DNA of 64,000 nt, taken from the NCBI RefSeq assembly GCF_023910635.1, contig NZ_JAAVVZ010000012.1, forward strand, positions 22,229 to 86,228, read 5' to 3'. Under the pieces are notes generated by a model. The model was given only the letters and a program-made list of their open reading frames with translations, did not search any database and was not told where the DNA came from. Position 1 is the stretch's first letter, and each line of letters begins with the position of its first letter. Both the position numbers and the translations under genes were made by a program. This stretch comes from Sphingorhabdus sp. GTDB taxonomy: Bacteria > Pseudomonadota > Alphaproteobacteria > Sphingomonadales > Sphingomonadaceae. This document shows positions 36,339 to 46,422 of the stretch, piece after piece.

Positions 36339-37663
36339 TCTTCAAGCCATTTGATGGTGTAATTGCCATTCTGGAAATCAGGTTCTTCCAACAAGCGTTG
36401 ATGCAACGGAATGGTGGTTTTCATGCCTTCAATGACAAATTCGCCGAGCGCACGGCGCAACCGCATCAGGCATCCTTCACGCGTTTGACCATAGACAATC
36501 AGCTTGGCAATCATGCTGTCATAATAAGGCGGGACCTTATAGCCATGATATAAACCGCTATCGACGCGGACATACAGGCCGCCCGGCGGGTGGTACCAGG
36601 TCACCGTGCCAGGTGACGGCATGAACGTGCGCGGGTCTTCGGCATTGATCCGGCATTCAACCGCGTGGCCCGTGAAAGTAACATCCTCTTGGCTAAACGA
36701 AAGCGGCTTGCCTTCGGCCACGCGGATCTGCTCGCGCACCAGATCAATGCCCGTGATCATTTCGGTGACAGGATGTTCGACCTGCAACCGCGTGTTCATT
36801 TCGATGAAATAGAATTCACCATTTTCCCACAAAAATTCGATGGTGCCCGCCCCGCGATAGCCCATATCGGCCATCGCCTTGGCGCAGATATTGCCCATAC
36901 GATCACGCTCTGCGGTGGCAAGCACGGGCGAAGGCGCTTCTTCCAAAACCTTTTGGTGACGCCGCTGTAAGGAACAATCGCGCTCCCCCAAATGGACAGC
37001 ATGGCCATTGCCATCGCCGAAAATTTGAAATTCGATATGGCGCGGGTTGCCCAGATATTTTTCAAGATAGACCGTCGCATCGCCAAAGGCGGCTTTCGCT
37101 TCGGACCCTGCTTGCTGCATCTGGGTCTCCAGCTCTTCTTCGCTGTTCACGACCTTCATGCCGCGCCCGCCGCCGCCAGACGCCGCCTTGATGATGACCG
37201 GATAGCCAATTTCACGCGCTATGGCCTTGGCTTCGCCGACATCTTCAATCGCGCCGTCGGAGCCGGGGACAAGCGGCAAACCTAATGCGCCTGCGGTCCG
37301 CTTCGCCTCCACCTTGTCGCCCATCGTGCGGATATGTTCGGGCTTGGGTCCAATCCATTTGATGCCGTGGCTTTCGACGATTTCGGCAAATTGTGCATTT
37401 TCCGACAAAAAGCCATAGCCTGGATGGATCGCATCGGCATGGCTGATTTCGGCGGCAGAAATAATCGCTGGAATGTTCAGGTAGCTGTCGGTGGCCGATG
37501 GCGGCCCGATGCAAATTGCCTCATCCGCCAGCCGCACATGCATGGCGTCGGCATCAGCGGTTGAATGGACGGCAACCGTCTTGATCCCCATTTCATGCGC
37601 CGCACGGTGAATGCGCAGCGCAATTTCGCCACGGTTGGCGATAAGGATTTTTTCAATGGCCAT
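36314..37663 (-). CDS. accC: Acetyl-CoA carboxylase, biotin carboxylase subunit
   Basis: 449 aa. Carboxylates biotin on AccB with ATP and bicarbonate. N-terminal [23 protein letters not shown]-grasp glycine loop [16 protein letters not shown], and catalytic [19 protein letters not shown]. Two bases separate it from accB. Order aroQ-accB-accC. Confidence 0.97.
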   Translation of the reverse strand: MAIEKILIANRGEIALRIHRAAHEMGIKTVAVHSTADADAMHVRLADEAICIGPPSATDSYLNIPAIISAAEISHADAIHPGYGFLSENAQFAEIVESHGIKWIGPKPEHIRTMGDKVEAKRTAGALGLPLVPGSDGAIEDVGEAKAIAREIGYPVIIKAASGGGGRGMKVVNSEEELETQMQQAGSEAKAAFGDATVYLEKYLGNPRHIEFQIFGDGNGHAVHLGERDCSLQRRHQKVLEEAPSPVLATAERDRMGNICAKAMADMGYRGAGTIEFLWENGEFYFIEMNTRLQVEHPVTEMITGIDLVREQIRVAEGKPLSFSQEDVTFTGHAVECRINAEDPRTFMPSPGTVTWYHPPGGLYVRVDSGLYHGYKVPPYYDSMIAKLIVYGQTREGCLMRLRRALGEFVIEGMKTTIPLHQRLLEEPDFQNGNYTIKWLEEWLAKDAE

Positions 37664-37665
37664 GT

Positions 37666-38133
37666 TTACGCAATCACCAACAGGGGCTGGTCAAATTCAA
37701 CCGGCTGGCCGCTTTCGACCAAGATTTCGGTGACTGTGCCCGACGTGGCGGCGACAATCGGGTTCATGACCTTCATCGCTTCGATGATCAGGACGGTATC
37801 GCCGGCCTTCACTTGCTGACCCACGCTGACAAAGGGTGCCGCATCGGGTTCGGGGGCCAGATAGGCCGTGCCTACCATAGGCGATTTCATGGCGTTGGCG
37901 GATATGGCAGGTGCGGTTGGCGCGGCTGCTGCGGGTGCGGCTGCGGGTGGCGCGACGGGCGCTGCCATCATCGGCGCTGAAACGGCGGTCATCGTGCGGG
38001 ATACGCGAATTTTGCGTTCGCCGTCCTCAACCTCAATTTCACTCAGTCCCGTGTCGTTCAGCATCGCCGCCAGTTCGCGGACGAGGTCCGTGTCGACTTG
38101 CATGCTGCCAGTAGTTCCTGTCTTCGCCGCCAT
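37666..38133 (-). CDS. accB: Acetyl-CoA carboxylase biotin carboxyl carrier protein
   Basis: 155 aa from ATG 38133. N-terminal helix, an Ala/Pro-rich linker (~residues 60-85) and the biotinyl domain with the acceptor Lys in [14 protein letters not shown]. Part of the malonyl-CoA forming complex with AccC. Confidence 0.96.
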   Translation of the reverse strand: MAAKTGTTGSMQVDTDLVRELAAMLNDTGLSEIEVEDGERKIRVSRTMTAVSAPMMAAPVAPPAAAPAAAAPTAPAISANAMKSPMVGTAYLAPEPDAAPFVSVGQQVKAGDTVLIIEAMKVMNPIVAATSGTVTEILVESGQPVEFDQPLLVIA

Positions 38134-38177
38134 GTAAAACTCCTTGCGCCCCTGAATTTGCTTTGGAGCGCCTAATG

Positions 38178-38618
38178 TCAAAGTTGTAACGCTACGTCCA
38201 GCGCCAGTTCGTACGACTTTGCGCCATGTCCGGCAAATACCGCTTTTGCGGCCATGCCAACATAGCTCAAATGCCGGAATGCCTCCCGCTGATGCGGGTC
38301 GGATAAATGCACCTCAAACACCGGGACAGTAATCGCCTTGATCGCGTCCAAGATCGCGATGGACGTGTGCGTATAGCCAGCAGCGTTCAATAGCACCGCC
38401 TTTGCGCCTACGGCTTGCGCTTCATGCAGCCAATCGATCAAATGGCCTTCATGGTTGGACTGCCGAAAATCAATGACGGCCCCTGCGGCACGCGCACGGT
38501 CGTCCAAATGGCCGGCGATATCATCCAGCGTGTCTGTGCCGTAAATTTCTGGTTCTCTTGTGCCAAGCAAATTGAGATTTGGTCCATTCAGAACAAAGAT
38601 TACCGGCTGGTCAGCCAA
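38178..38618 (-). CDS. aroQ: 3-dehydroquinate dehydratase, type II
   Basis: Third step of the shikimate route. [20 protein letters not shown], then [17 protein letters not shown] and [18 protein letters not shown] and [15 protein letters not shown], all diagnostic. The start is uncertain: TTG 38618 (GGGGAA upstream) gives the usual family N-terminus, while an in-frame GTG at 38660 adds 14 atypical residues. A TATAAT on the minus strand at 38681-38676 would put the start of transcription near 38668, favouring TTG. First gene of aroQ-accB-accC. Confidence 0.9.
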   Translation of the reverse strand: MADQPVIFVLNGPNLNLLGTREPEIYGTDTLDDIAGHLDDRARAAGAVIDFRQSNHEGHLIDWLHEAQAVGAKAVLLNAAGYTHTSIAILDAIKAITVPVFEVHLSDPHQREAFRHLSYVGMAAKAVFAGHGAKSYELALDVALQL

Positions 38619-38706
38619 AGTATATTCCCCAGATAATGTCAAAGCAGCGGTTGCACACACAGCTCGCTCGTCATTATATGCCGGTAATTAAAAATTGCGA
38701 GATGAA

Positions 38707-39714
38707 ATGACCTCTAATCCGTCCTCCGATTCTATTGCCCTGACGCTCAATGGCGAGCTGCGCCGTTTTCGCATCCACGCCACCGTTGCCGATCTTGTCC
38801 GCGACATTGGCCTTGATCCGGCCAAGGTAGCTGTTGAACGCAATCTGGAGATCGTCTCCCGATCAACGTTGGAAGATGTTGTGCTGGCCGATGGCGATAG
38901 GTTGGAGATCGTCCATTTTGTCGGCGGCGGGCAGGACAGCGCCCCGAACGATAGCTGGACAGTGGCGGGACGCAATTTTCATTCGCGGCTGATTGTCGGA
39001 ACCGGCAAATATAAGGATTTTGAACAAAACGCCGCCGCGCTTGTGGCATCGGGCGCCCAGATTATCACCGTGGCCGTGCGTCGCGTCAACGTGTCGGACC
39101 CCAAGGCACCGATGTTGACCGATTATATCGATCCCAAAAAATACACCTATCTGCCCAATACCGCCGGATGCTTCACCGCCGATGATGCGATACGCACCTT
39201 GCGGCTGGCGCGTGAGGCGGGCGGCTGGGATCTGGTTAAGCTTGAGGTGCTGGGCGAGGCCAAGACATTATATCCCGATATGCGCGAAACGTTAAAGGCG
39301 ACCGAGGTTTTGGCCAAGGAAGGTTTCTTGCCGATGGTTTATTGCGTCGATGATCCGATCGCCGCCAAACAATTGGAAGACGCAGGCGCTGTGGCCGTGA
39401 TGCCGCTTGGTGCACCCATTGGTTCGGGGCTTGGTATTCAAAACCGCGTGACCATTCGCTTGATTGTCGAAGGCGCGAAGGTTCCGGTTCTTGTCGATGC
39501 GGGTGTCGGAACCGCGTCCGATGCGGCCGTGGCGATGGAACTGGGCTGCGACGGCGTGTTGATGAACACCGCGATTGCCGAGGCCAAGAATCCTATCGCC
39601 ATGGCCATGGCGATGAAATTGGCGGTCGAATCGGGCCGCATGGCATATTTGGCGGGCAGAATGGGACGGCGAATGTATGCGGACCCCTCCAGTCCGCTCG
39701 CTGGCCTGATTTAA
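38707..39714 (+). CDS. thiG: ThiS-ThiG fusion, thiazole synthase with N-terminal sulphur carrier
   Basis: 335 aa from ATG 38707. The first ~75 residues are a ThiS ubiquitin-like carrier ([20 protein letters not shown] ... [10 protein letters not shown]) ending in the diglycine region. ThiG follows without a stop ([74 protein letters not shown]). In the usual pathway ThiS must end in a free GG-COOH to be adenylated, so the fusion implies cleavage after GG or a separate ThiS elsewhere. Confidence 0.92.
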   Translation: MTSNPSSDSIALTLNGELRRFRIHATVADLVRDIGLDPAKVAVERNLEIVSRSTLEDVVLADGDRLEIVHFVGGGQDSAPNDSWTVAGRNFHSRLIVGTGKYKDFEQNAAALVASGAQIITVAVRRVNVSDPKAPMLTDYIDPKKYTYLPNTAGCFTADDAIRTLRLAREAGGWDLVKLEVLGEAKTLYPDMRETLKATEVLAKEGFLPMVYCVDDPIAAKQLEDAGAVAVMPLGAPIGSGLGIQNRVTIRLIVEGAKVPVLVDAGVGTASDAAVAMELGCDGVLMNTAIAEAKNPIAMAMAMKLAVESGRMAYLAGRMGRRMYADPSSPLAGLI

Positions 39715-39773
39715 ACGCCTTTCGCTCTCAATAGCACAGCAAGCGCCACTTCCGACTAATTATCACAGTTCCA

Positions 39774-39807
39774 TAAAACTCCGGCAGACCTCTGCCGGAG
39801 TTTTTTA
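39774..39807. terminator. Bidirectional rho-independent terminator
   Basis: Stem AACTCCGGCAG / CTGCCGGAGTT with a four-base loop, T run on the plus strand and A run on the left. It ends thiSG (+) and overlaps the stop codon of the convergent LytTR regulator gene. Confidence 0.9.
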
Positions 39808-40548
39808 TTTGCCAGCGAGCCGTTTGACATCGGCGAGATATTTTCGCCCGATGCGCATACTGTGTTCTTCGCCCAGCAGCGCATGCCAGACCCCGCCACC
39901 TTCATGCCGCAGTCCCGTGATGAGATCACGGCGCACAATATGGCTGCGGTGAATGCGCTGAAACCGTTCGGGGTCCAATCTTTGTTCCAGCGCAGAAATC
40001 GTCTGGTGCAGCAAATAGCTGCGGCCATTGGTATGCAGCCGCATATAGTCCCGTTCGGCCTCAACCCGTTCAATATCCGCGACAGCGACGCGAATAAGCT
40101 CCGCACGGTGGGACACCCAAAATTCATGCGCGTAACGACCATTGGTTTTTGCCGAAAGCTCGGGCGCATGCATCTTGGCCTCAGGCGCGCCAGTTGCGCG
40201 CGTGATTGCACGGCCAAGACGTTCGCTCGACACAGGTTTCAGCACATAGTCCACCACGTCGAGGTCAAACGCTTCAATCGCGAAATTATCATACGCCGTG
40301 ATCAGGATGATTGCGGGCTTTTTGGGCATCAACCCCAAGGCACGGGCGGCGTTGATGCCGTTCATTTTGGGCATGCCGATATCCAGAAAAATCAGGTCAG
40401 GCGTCGATGCCTGGGCAATGCGCAGTGCTTCTACGCCGTCATTTGCCGTGCCGACAATTTCGATCATGGGATGATCAGCGCTCAATATTTGCAGGCGCTC
40501 AATGGCCAGTGGCTCATCATCGACAATCAACGTTCGCAGCCGCTTCAT
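39805..40548 (-). CDS. LytTR-family response regulator
   Basis: 247 aa. Receiver domain with phospho-acceptor Asp in LIFLDIGMPKMNGINAA and Lys in YVLKPVSSERLGRA; C-terminal LytTR DNA-binding domain (IRVAVADIERVEAERDYMRL, LLHQTISALEQRLDPERFQR, HRSHIVRRDLI). Overlaps the kinase stop by four bases; together they form a LytS/LytR-type two-component system. Confidence 0.92.
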   Translation of the reverse strand: MKRLRTLIVDDEPLAIERLQILSADHPMIEIVGTANDGVEALRIAQASTPDLIFLDIGMPKMNGINAARALGLMPKKPAIILITAYDNFAIEAFDLDVVDYVLKPVSSERLGRAITRATGAPEAKMHAPELSAKTNGRYAHEFWVSHRAELIRVAVADIERVEAERDYMRLHTNGRSYLLHQTISALEQRLDPERFQRIHRSHIVRRDLITGLRHEGGGVWHALLGEEHSMRIGRKYLADVKRLAGK

Positions 40549-41672
40549 CGCGCTATCCTCCGGTTCAGGGGTAAGGTCAGCATGGCGACAAAGCCCCCGC
40601 CAGGAATGGCTTGCGTATCAAGGCGCGCCGCCGACTTATAACGTGCTTCCAATCGGTCGCGGACATTGGCCAAGCCAATACCGTTTCCGCCAACATGGTC
40701 TGGATCGACGGCTTCGCCATCATCCAAGACGCTGAGGATAAGAACGTCGCCCTCACTCTTCGCGCTGATGGTCAATTCTACCGGACGGGTAGTGCGCGAG
40801 ACACCATATTTAATCGCGTTTTCGACCAAAGGTTGCAGGATTAATGCCGGGACGTGCTGCCCCATCAAGGCGTCTGGAATGTCGATTTTGACGCGCAGCC
40901 TTTTGGGATAACGCACGCTTTCAATTTCGAGATATAGCCGTTGCAGCTCGACTTCTTCTGCAAGGGTCACATCCTCCAGCGGGTCGGACGACAGGCTTGT
41001 CCGATAAAAATTGGACAGATTCTGGATCATAGCTTCGGCCTCTTTGGGCTTTCCGATCAGGACGAGGCTGGAAAGCGAATTCAGCGTATTGAACAGGAAA
41101 TGCGGATTGACCTGATAGCGCAAGGAACGCAGCTCGGCATCTTGGGCCGCTTGGGCAAAGCGGGACATTTTTCGCTCGGCCTCGCGCACTTCACGGGCGT
41201 AGCCAATGGCGACGTAGAACGCGCCCCAAGCGATCAGGAAAAAATAATGCGTAATCGAAATATCGGCAATTTCCTGCCAAAATGACAGGCCCAGTTTTTC
41301 TCTCAAATCTTCAACCGAGCGGCCAATGCTTGGGTCTTTAAACAGGCTGATGGGGTCATAAAGGTAAAAGATATAGAAATTGGCAGATGCCAATATCACG
41401 GCGCACGGAATGGCCCCAATGAAGGTACAGCCGACCCTAAAGCCAAGGGAGCGGCGGTCGGCCATGCGCAACCCGACGTAAAGTATCCAGGTCACAAGCA
41501 CGCCAGCCAACGCCACCATCAAGCGCCGTTCGAACAAGATAGCTTGCGCATTATAGTCCAGCAATGCAGCGCGCAGGGTCACAACTAGCACATAAAAGGC
41601 CCAAAAGCCAGTGATGGTGAGCAATGCCACCTGGTGGCCAATGAGCGGATGCGGGGACGTAGCTCTTTCCAT
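40545..41672 (-). CDS. LytS/YehU-family sensor histidine kinase
   Basis: 375 aa from ATG 41672. Four to five N-terminal membrane helices, then the His_kinase domain with the phospho-His in YQVNPHFLFNTLNSLSSL, and an HATPase with VENAIKYGVSRT and GGNGIGLANVRDRLE. Partner of the downstream LytTR regulator. The stimulus is unknown. Confidence 0.9.
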   Translation of the reverse strand: MERATSPHPLIGHQVALLTITGFWAFYVLVVTLRAALLDYNAQAILFERRLMVALAGVLVTWILYVGLRMADRRSLGFRVGCTFIGAIPCAVILASANFYIFYLYDPISLFKDPSIGRSVEDLREKLGLSFWQEIADISITHYFFLIAWGAFYVAIGYAREVREAERKMSRFAQAAQDAELRSLRYQVNPHFLFNTLNSLSSLVLIGKPKEAEAMIQNLSNFYRTSLSSDPLEDVTLAEEVELQRLYLEIESVRYPKRLRVKIDIPDALMGQHVPALILQPLVENAIKYGVSRTTRPVELTISAKSEGDVLILSVLDDGEAVDPDHVGGNGIGLANVRDRLEARYKSAARLDTQAIPGGGFVAMLTLPLNRRIAR

Positions 41673-41780
41673 ATCCTTCCATACCGTATTTTTCGCAGCT
41701 TGCACCACGTGCATCGTTGCTCGTCGAACGCTGCGCCAAGTTCGTCGAATGATTATCTTCGGCCCAGGGCTGTTATAGCT

Positions 41781-42485
41781 TTAGGCCTCTTTGCGCCGAT
41801 AGCGGAAATACCAGACTTCATGCCCAAGGCGGCGTGCCTTTGCCTCATAGCGGGTTTCGGGCCAGCCACCGGGGCGGTTCTGGAAATCGGATGCGTTGTT
41901 GCACAACCAATCAAATTGCTGCCGGTGGCGCTGCATAATCATCAGCGCGTGGCGGACATAGACGGGGTGATCGGTGCCAAAGCGGAATTCTCCGCCGGGT
42001 TTTAGTTTTGCCGCAATCAAATCGACGGGTCCGTCATTCATCATCCGGCGCTTTATGTGCCGCGCCTTTGGCCAAGGGTCGGGATGCAGCAGATAGACGA
42101 AGGACAATGACCCGTCGGGAACGCGGCGCAGCATGTCCAGCGCATCGCCCATGTGCAGGCGCACATTGTGCAAGCCACCTTCGCGGATATGCGATAGCGC
42201 TTGCGCAACGCCGTTCAAAAATGGCTCACAACCAATAAAGCCATGATCGGGCAGCAGGTCGGCGCGGAACGCCAAATGCTCCCCGCCGCCAAAACCAATT
42301 TCGAAATGCATCGCGCGGTCGTCGCCGAACAATTCCTTGCTGCCCAGCGCGCCTTCGTCCGGAACCGAAATCTGCGGCAGCAGATTGTCGACCAAGTCAA
42401 TCTGCTCCGAACGCAGCTTCTTGCCCTTTGAACGGCCATATAGGCGGTTCAGCGTCGTTGGGTCACCGATTTTGTTCGCAGTCAT
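41781..42485 (-). CDS. trmB: tRNA (guanine-N7-)-methyltransferase TrmB
   Basis: 234 aa from ATG 42485. Methylates G46 in the variable loop. SAM-binding FEIGFGGGEHLAFRADL, then VYLLHPDPWPKARHIKRRMM (catalytic Asp and the PDPW motif) and FRFGTDHPVYVRHAL. An in-frame start at 42515 is possible. Confidence 0.94.
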   Translation of the reverse strand: MTANKIGDPTTLNRLYGRSKGKKLRSEQIDLVDNLLPQISVPDEGALGSKELFGDDRAMHFEIGFGGGEHLAFRADLLPDHGFIGCEPFLNGVAQALSHIREGGLHNVRLHMGDALDMLRRVPDGSLSFVYLLHPDPWPKARHIKRRMMNDGPVDLIAAKLKPGGEFRFGTDHPVYVRHALMIMQRHRQQFDWLCNNASDFQNRPGGWPETRYEAKARRLGHEVWYFRYRRKEA

Positions 42486-42525
42486 GCGGGTGGCGGCTAA
42501 ACTTTCGGCCGCCACCCTGCAAGTT

Positions 42526-42547
42526 TAATTAAGTGGTCCTTACCCTA
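42526..42547. repeat. Half copy of the MITE (right arm only)
   Basis: TTAATTAAGTGGTCCTTACCCTA is the right arm of the family with one substitution, followed by TA-A. No left arm is seen. It supplies the metK stop codon (TAA, 42542-42540). Confidence 0.65.
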
Positions 42548-43748
42548 AAGCAGCTTTCAAATCTGCGACCAAGTCCGTGCGCTCCCATGGGAAGAAGTCG
42601 CCTTCGGGCTTGCGGCCGAAATGGCCATAAGCGGCAGTCTTGCGGTAAATCGGCTTGTTCAGGCCAAGATGCGTGCGGATACCGCGCGGGGTGAGGCCAC
42701 CCAGTTTTTCGATGGCCATGATGGCGGCTTCAATCTGGTCATCGCCGACCGTGCCGGTACGATGCGTGTCGACATAAAGCGACAAAGGCTTGGATACGCC
42801 AATGGCATAAGCGAGCTGAATGGTGCAGCGTGTCGCAAGGCCAGCGGCAACGATATTCTTGGCCAAATAGCGCGTGATATAGGCGGCAGAACGGTCGACC
42901 TTCGTCGGGTCCTTGCCCGAAAACGCGCCGCCACCATGCGGGGCTGCGCCGCCATAGGTGTCGACAATGATTTTGCGGCCAGTCAGACCAGCATCGCCGT
43001 CGGGCCCGCCGATTTCGAAGCTGCCGGTCGGGTTGATGTGATATTCGGTTTCGGTCAGCAAGCTGGCGGGAAGCAGGTCGGCAATAACGCCCTTCACATA
43101 ATTGTGCAGTTCGGCTTCTTTCTCGCCTTGGTCATATCCCGGCGCGTGCTGCGTGGACACGACGATAGCGGTTGCGGCCTCTGGCTTACCTTCATTGTTG
43201 TAGCGCAAGGTAACCTGGCTTTTGGCATCGGGCTCAAGGAAAGGCGCAGCACCCGAATGGCGGTCTGCGGCCATGCGCTCAAGGATCTTGTGGCTGTAAT
43301 CCAGCGTCGCTGGCATCAGGTCGGGCGTTTCGGTGGACGCATAGCCAAACATGATGCCTTGGTCGCCGGCGCCTTCGTCTTTGTTGCCCGAGGCATCTAC
43401 GCCCTGCGCAATGTGCGCAGACTGGCCATGCAGGTTATTTTCGAAGCGCAAAGTTTCCCAATGGAAGCCGTCTTGCGCGTAACCGATTTCCTTAACGGTG
43501 CGGCGGACGGTGGCCTCGATCTCTGCCTTGGCACCCTCGGCCCATTGGCCATTTTCATAAACGCCCTTGCAGCGAATTTCGCCCGCGAGCACAACAAGCT
43601 GCGTCGTGGTCAATGTTTCGCATGCGATGCGCGCTTCGGGGTCTTTGGATAAAAACAGATCGACAATGGCGTCGGAAATCTGGTCCGCAACCTTGTCAGG
43701 ATGTCCTTCGGACACGGATTCGGAAGTGAAAAGGTAATTTGAGCGCAT
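42540..43748 (-). CDS. metK: S-adenosylmethionine synthetase
   Basis: 402 aa. Makes SAM from Met and [23 protein letters not shown], the [12 protein letters not shown] loop and [20 protein letters not shown] signatures are intact. The stop lies in a half MITE (DLKAALG-stop), so the last residues may be altered. An 18-bp perfect palindrome lies 30 bases upstream of the ATG. Confidence 0.96.
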   Translation of the reverse strand: MRSNYLFTSESVSEGHPDKVADQISDAIVDLFLSKDPEARIACETLTTTQLVVLAGEIRCKGVYENGQWAEGAKAEIEATVRRTVKEIGYAQDGFHWETLRFENNLHGQSAHIAQGVDASGNKDEGAGDQGIMFGYASTETPDLMPATLDYSHKILERMAADRHSGAAPFLEPDAKSQVTLRYNNEGKPEAATAIVVSTQHAPGYDQGEKEAELHNYVKGVIADLLPASLLTETEYHINPTGSFEIGGPDGDAGLTGRKIIVDTYGGAAPHGGGAFSGKDPTKVDRSAAYITRYLAKNIVAAGLATRCTIQLAYAIGVSKPLSLYVDTHRTGTVGDDQIEAAIMAIEKLGGLTPRGIRTHLGLNKPIYRKTAAYGHFGRKPEGDFFPWERTDLVADLKAALG

Positions 43749-43777
43749 GGTTTTTCCAGTCTATTGCTGTGTCTGCG

Positions 43778-43795
43778 TATAAAGAATTCTTTATA
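43778..43795. promoter_or_regulatory. Perfect 18-bp palindrome upstream of metK
   Basis: TATAAAGAATTCTTTATA, centred ~38 bases upstream of the metK start. Size and symmetry fit an operator for a dimeric repressor; ArsR-family SahR regulators of the SAM cycle use AT-rich palindromes of this type upstream of metK/ahcY genes. Assignment to SahR is inference. No SAM riboswitch fold was found in the 66-base leader. Confidence 0.55.
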
Positions 43796-43814
43796 TCGTG
43801 ACGCGCCCTTAGCC

Positions 43815-45506
43815 TTAACCGCGACGGCGGGCAAGCGGTAACAACGCCGCAAGGATTAACAGCCCAGCAAAAGCCAGCGGAATGACATTGCCAAATCGCG
43901 CGAACAGGGTTGGTGCTTTGGCGAACGGCAAAAACGCATCGATGCGGCCATCGGTGCCCAAGGGCAGGCTTTGCGTGATCCGGCCATCCGCGTCGATGAT
44001 CGCGCTGATCCCCGTGGGCGTTGCGCGGATGACGGGCAGGCCTTCCTCAATCGCGCGCAACTGGGCCTGAGCCAGATGCTGCGGCGGGCCGATATTGCCG
44101 AACCAAGCGTCGTTGGACGGGTTGAAGATGAAATCGGGCCGATTCTTGCGATCAACCGTCTGGCCGGAAAAAATAATCTCATAACAGACCTGCATGCCAA
44201 TTTTCACCGGCTTGCCGTCAACGGTTACGGTGATTGTCTGCGCACCCGGGCCAGGCCAGAAATCAAGATCGCCCGGCACCAATCGGGCGAGGCCAAGTGG
44301 CCTAAGCAGCCAGGGCATCGGCAGATATTCACCATAAGGCACCAGATGTGCCTTGTCATAATGGCCCAGAATACGGCCAAAGGCGTCCATGGCGGAAACG
44401 CTGTTACGCGCGGCAACCAATTGGCCCTTTTCAAAAACAAGCCGATTTGCACCCGTCACCAACACATCACCATCGGCCATCAGCGTGGTGAGCCGCGCGC
44501 GTGCACCGGCGGCGCTTTCGCCAGCCTGCCCCTGATAATAACGATAAGGATATCCGTCCTCCAGATAATCCGGAATTGCCGCCTCTGGCCAAAGGATCAG
44601 GCGCGGCGCTTGGTCCGGCAACGGGCGGCTGTTCATCGCCAGCTTGGCGAAATTCAGCGCGTCATAGCCGGGCGCATATTTGTCGGCTTGGGAGATATTG
44701 GGTTGCACCACGGTGACGGCGGTTCGCGCGTTGAGCGACGGCTCCGTCACATAAATTTTGACCGACGACAAAATGGCCACGCCGACAATCGCCGCCAAAA
44801 CAAATCCGTTTGTCCAACGTCGACTGCCGAGCAGCGCCATCGCACCGCTGGCCAAGATCATCAGCCCCCCAACGCCGTAGGTCCCGATTGTCGGAAGCCA
44901 AAGATCAAACCAGTGCGAAACAAATCCGACCGCGAGCGGGTTCCAGATAAAGCCTGTGAACACCCAACTGCGCAGCCATTCGGTGATGATCCACAGGCCA
45001 GCAAAGGCCACGATGAGCGGGAGTGAATCAGGGCCGTTTCGCACATCGTCACTCCCGCGCAGGCGGGAGCCTAACGCCTGACCATCAGGTTCAATCGGCG
45101 GCTCAGGCGTTGGATTCCCGCCTTCGCGGGAATGACGAAGGATTTTCGCCGCAAGGTGACGTATCCAAACGGCCCCCGCCGCCGCCAAGGCCGGATAAAC
45201 CGCCAAATACAGCGCCAGCGCGACCACGGCGATATAGCCAAGCCAGATCGGCATCGCCGCCTGAAAGGTGAATGCGACCGCAATCCATTGATTGCCAGAG
45301 GTGAAATGCCCGACCCCGAACAGCCAGCCAAGAATGAAAGCGCGCTTTGTATTTTGGGCATGCGCGATCAGGTGGATGAGCAACGCAAAGCACGCGAGCG
45401 TTAACGGCCAAAGCCCCCATGGCGCAAATCCATAAGCCGACAATGCACCAGCGCCAATAGCGGCCCAGCGCGGAAAACGATGAAGCAGGGCGGAGATTTT
45501 CTGCAC
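43815..45506 (-). CDS. lnt: Apolipoprotein N-acyltransferase
   Basis: 563 aa, GTG start. Adds the third acyl chain to lipoproteins at the inner membrane. Eight or so membrane helices and a nitrilase domain with Glu in LILWPEAAIPDYLEDG, Lys in DKAHLVPYGEYLPMPWLLRP and Cys in IGMQVCYEIIFSGQ. A 30-residue insert (RHSREGGNPTPEP...SRLRGSDDV, ~residues 123-152) between helices is encoded by a palindromic REP-like element inserted in frame. Confidence 0.93.
   Translation of the reverse strand: MQKISALLHRFPRWAAIGAGALSAYGFAPWGLWPLTLACFALLIHLIAHAQNTKRAFILGWLFGVGHFTSGNQWIAVAFTFQAAMPIWLGYIAVVALALYLAVYPALAAAGAVWIRHLAAKILRHSREGGNPTPEPPIEPDGQALGSRLRGSDDVRNGPDSLPLIVAFAGLWIITEWLRSWVFTGFIWNPLAVGFVSHWFDLWLPTIGTYGVGGLMILASGAMALLGSRRWTNGFVLAAIVGVAILSSVKIYVTEPSLNARTAVTVVQPNISQADKYAPGYDALNFAKLAMNSRPLPDQAPRLILWPEAAIPDYLEDGYPYRYYQGQAGESAAGARARLTTLMADGDVLVTGANRLVFEKGQLVAARNSVSAMDAFGRILGHYDKAHLVPYGEYLPMPWLLRPLGLARLVPGDLDFWPGPGAQTITVTVDGKPVKIGMQVCYEIIFSGQTVDRKNRPDFIFNPSNDAWFGNIGPPQHLAQAQLRAIEEGLPVIRATPTGISAIIDADGRITQSLPLGTDGRIDAFLPFAKAPTLFARFGNVIPLAFAGLLILAALLPLARRRG
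45048..45137. repeat. Palindromic REP-like element inside lnt
   Basis: Two hairpins, cactcccgcgcaggcgggag (45050-45070) and attcccgccttcgcgggaat (45114-45133), bound a 90 bp unit. It is a multiple of three and open on the minus strand, giving SREGGNP and SRLRGSDD peptides typical of such dispersed elements when translated. Confidence 0.8.
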
Positions 45507-45596
45507 GCCCCGCCTTTGCCCGTCGTATGTGACAAATGCAATCGGGCAAACATCGTCGTTGCTTGCAGTTCAGGCTTTGGCTGTTAATCCGGGCAC

Positions 45597-45968
45597 ATGA
45601 TATTTTTCGCCATCGCGCTTGCCGCCACCCCTTCTGCGCTCACCGATGCCCATCAAGGCGATATCGCCTGCGTCGCCGTGTTGGCGACCTTGGCGGAGAA
45701 ACAGCGGACAGGCACGGCGCCAGCCGATGCGCCCGACGTGCGCCAATCGGGTAAAAGATGGGCGGGCATTGTCGGCAATCGCGTCACCACGCAAAGCGGG
45801 CAACCGCGCGAATTGGTCGCGGTCGCGTTGTCTGAAGCTGCCAAAGCCGAATTTCAGCGGCCAAGCGATCTGGCGCGGATCAACAGTTGCGCCGTGCAAA
45901 TGACGGCGGAGCTTGCTAGTGCCGACAGCATCGACAAACCTTTGCCCAAGCCGGTGACATCAAAATGA
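45597..45968 (+). CDS. Hypothetical secreted protein
   Basis: 123 aa. A short hydrophobic start ([18 protein letters not shown]) suggests a signal peptide. One Cys pair ([20 protein letters not shown]) may form a disulphide. Not recognised. ATGA-type overlap with the VOC gene indicates co-translation. Confidence 0.6.
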   Translation: MIFFAIALAATPSALTDAHQGDIACVAVLATLAEKQRTGTAPADAPDVRQSGKRWAGIVGNRVTTQSGQPRELVAVALSEAAKAEFQRPSDLARINSCAVQMTAELASADSIDKPLPKPVTSK

Positions 45969-46384
45969 GCTTACGTCCGTTCCATCTGGCCTTTCCCGTC
46001 CACGATCTTGCCGAAGCGCGGCATTTTTACGGCTTTACCATGGGCTGCGCCGAAGGGCGGTCGTCCGACCAATGGATCGATTTCAACTTTTTCGGCCACC
46101 AAATTGTTGCGCATCTAGACCCGTCGGCGCGCAGCGTATCGTCGCATAATCCCGTGGATGGGCATGACGTCCCCGTTCCGCATTTCGGCGTTGTTTTGGA
46201 CATGGACCAATGGGCGGCATTGGCCGAACGCGTAAAGGCGGCGGGCGTCCGGTTCGGCATCGAGCCACATATTCGGTTCAAGGGGCAAGTGGGCGAACAA
46301 GCCACGATGTTTTTTTATGACCCAAGCGGCAATGCGTTGGAGTTCAAGGCCTTTGCCGACGACGCCAATGTGTTTGCGCGCTGA
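45965..46384 (+). CDS. VOC-family (glyoxalase/dioxygenase fold) protein
   Basis: 139 aa. Two beta-alpha-beta-beta-beta units; [20 protein letters not shown] at the start and [18 protein letters not shown] at the end carry the typical His and Glu metal ligands. Members are lyases, dioxygenases or binding proteins; the substrate is unknown. Confidence 0.87.
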   Translation: MSLRPFHLAFPVHDLAEARHFYGFTMGCAEGRSSDQWIDFNFFGHQIVAHLDPSARSVSSHNPVDGHDVPVPHFGVVLDMDQWAALAERVKAAGVRFGIEPHIRFKGQVGEQATMFFYDPSGNALEFKAFADDANVFAR

Positions 46385-46422
46385 CGCTTGCATTTTACCG
46401 CTTTAGGCCACAGCGCGACGTC

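Noticed and set aside
43749..43814. SAM riboswitch ahead of metK
   Set aside because: The leader is only 66 bases and dominated by one perfect DNA palindrome; no SAM-II or SAM-V pseudoknot pattern was seen.
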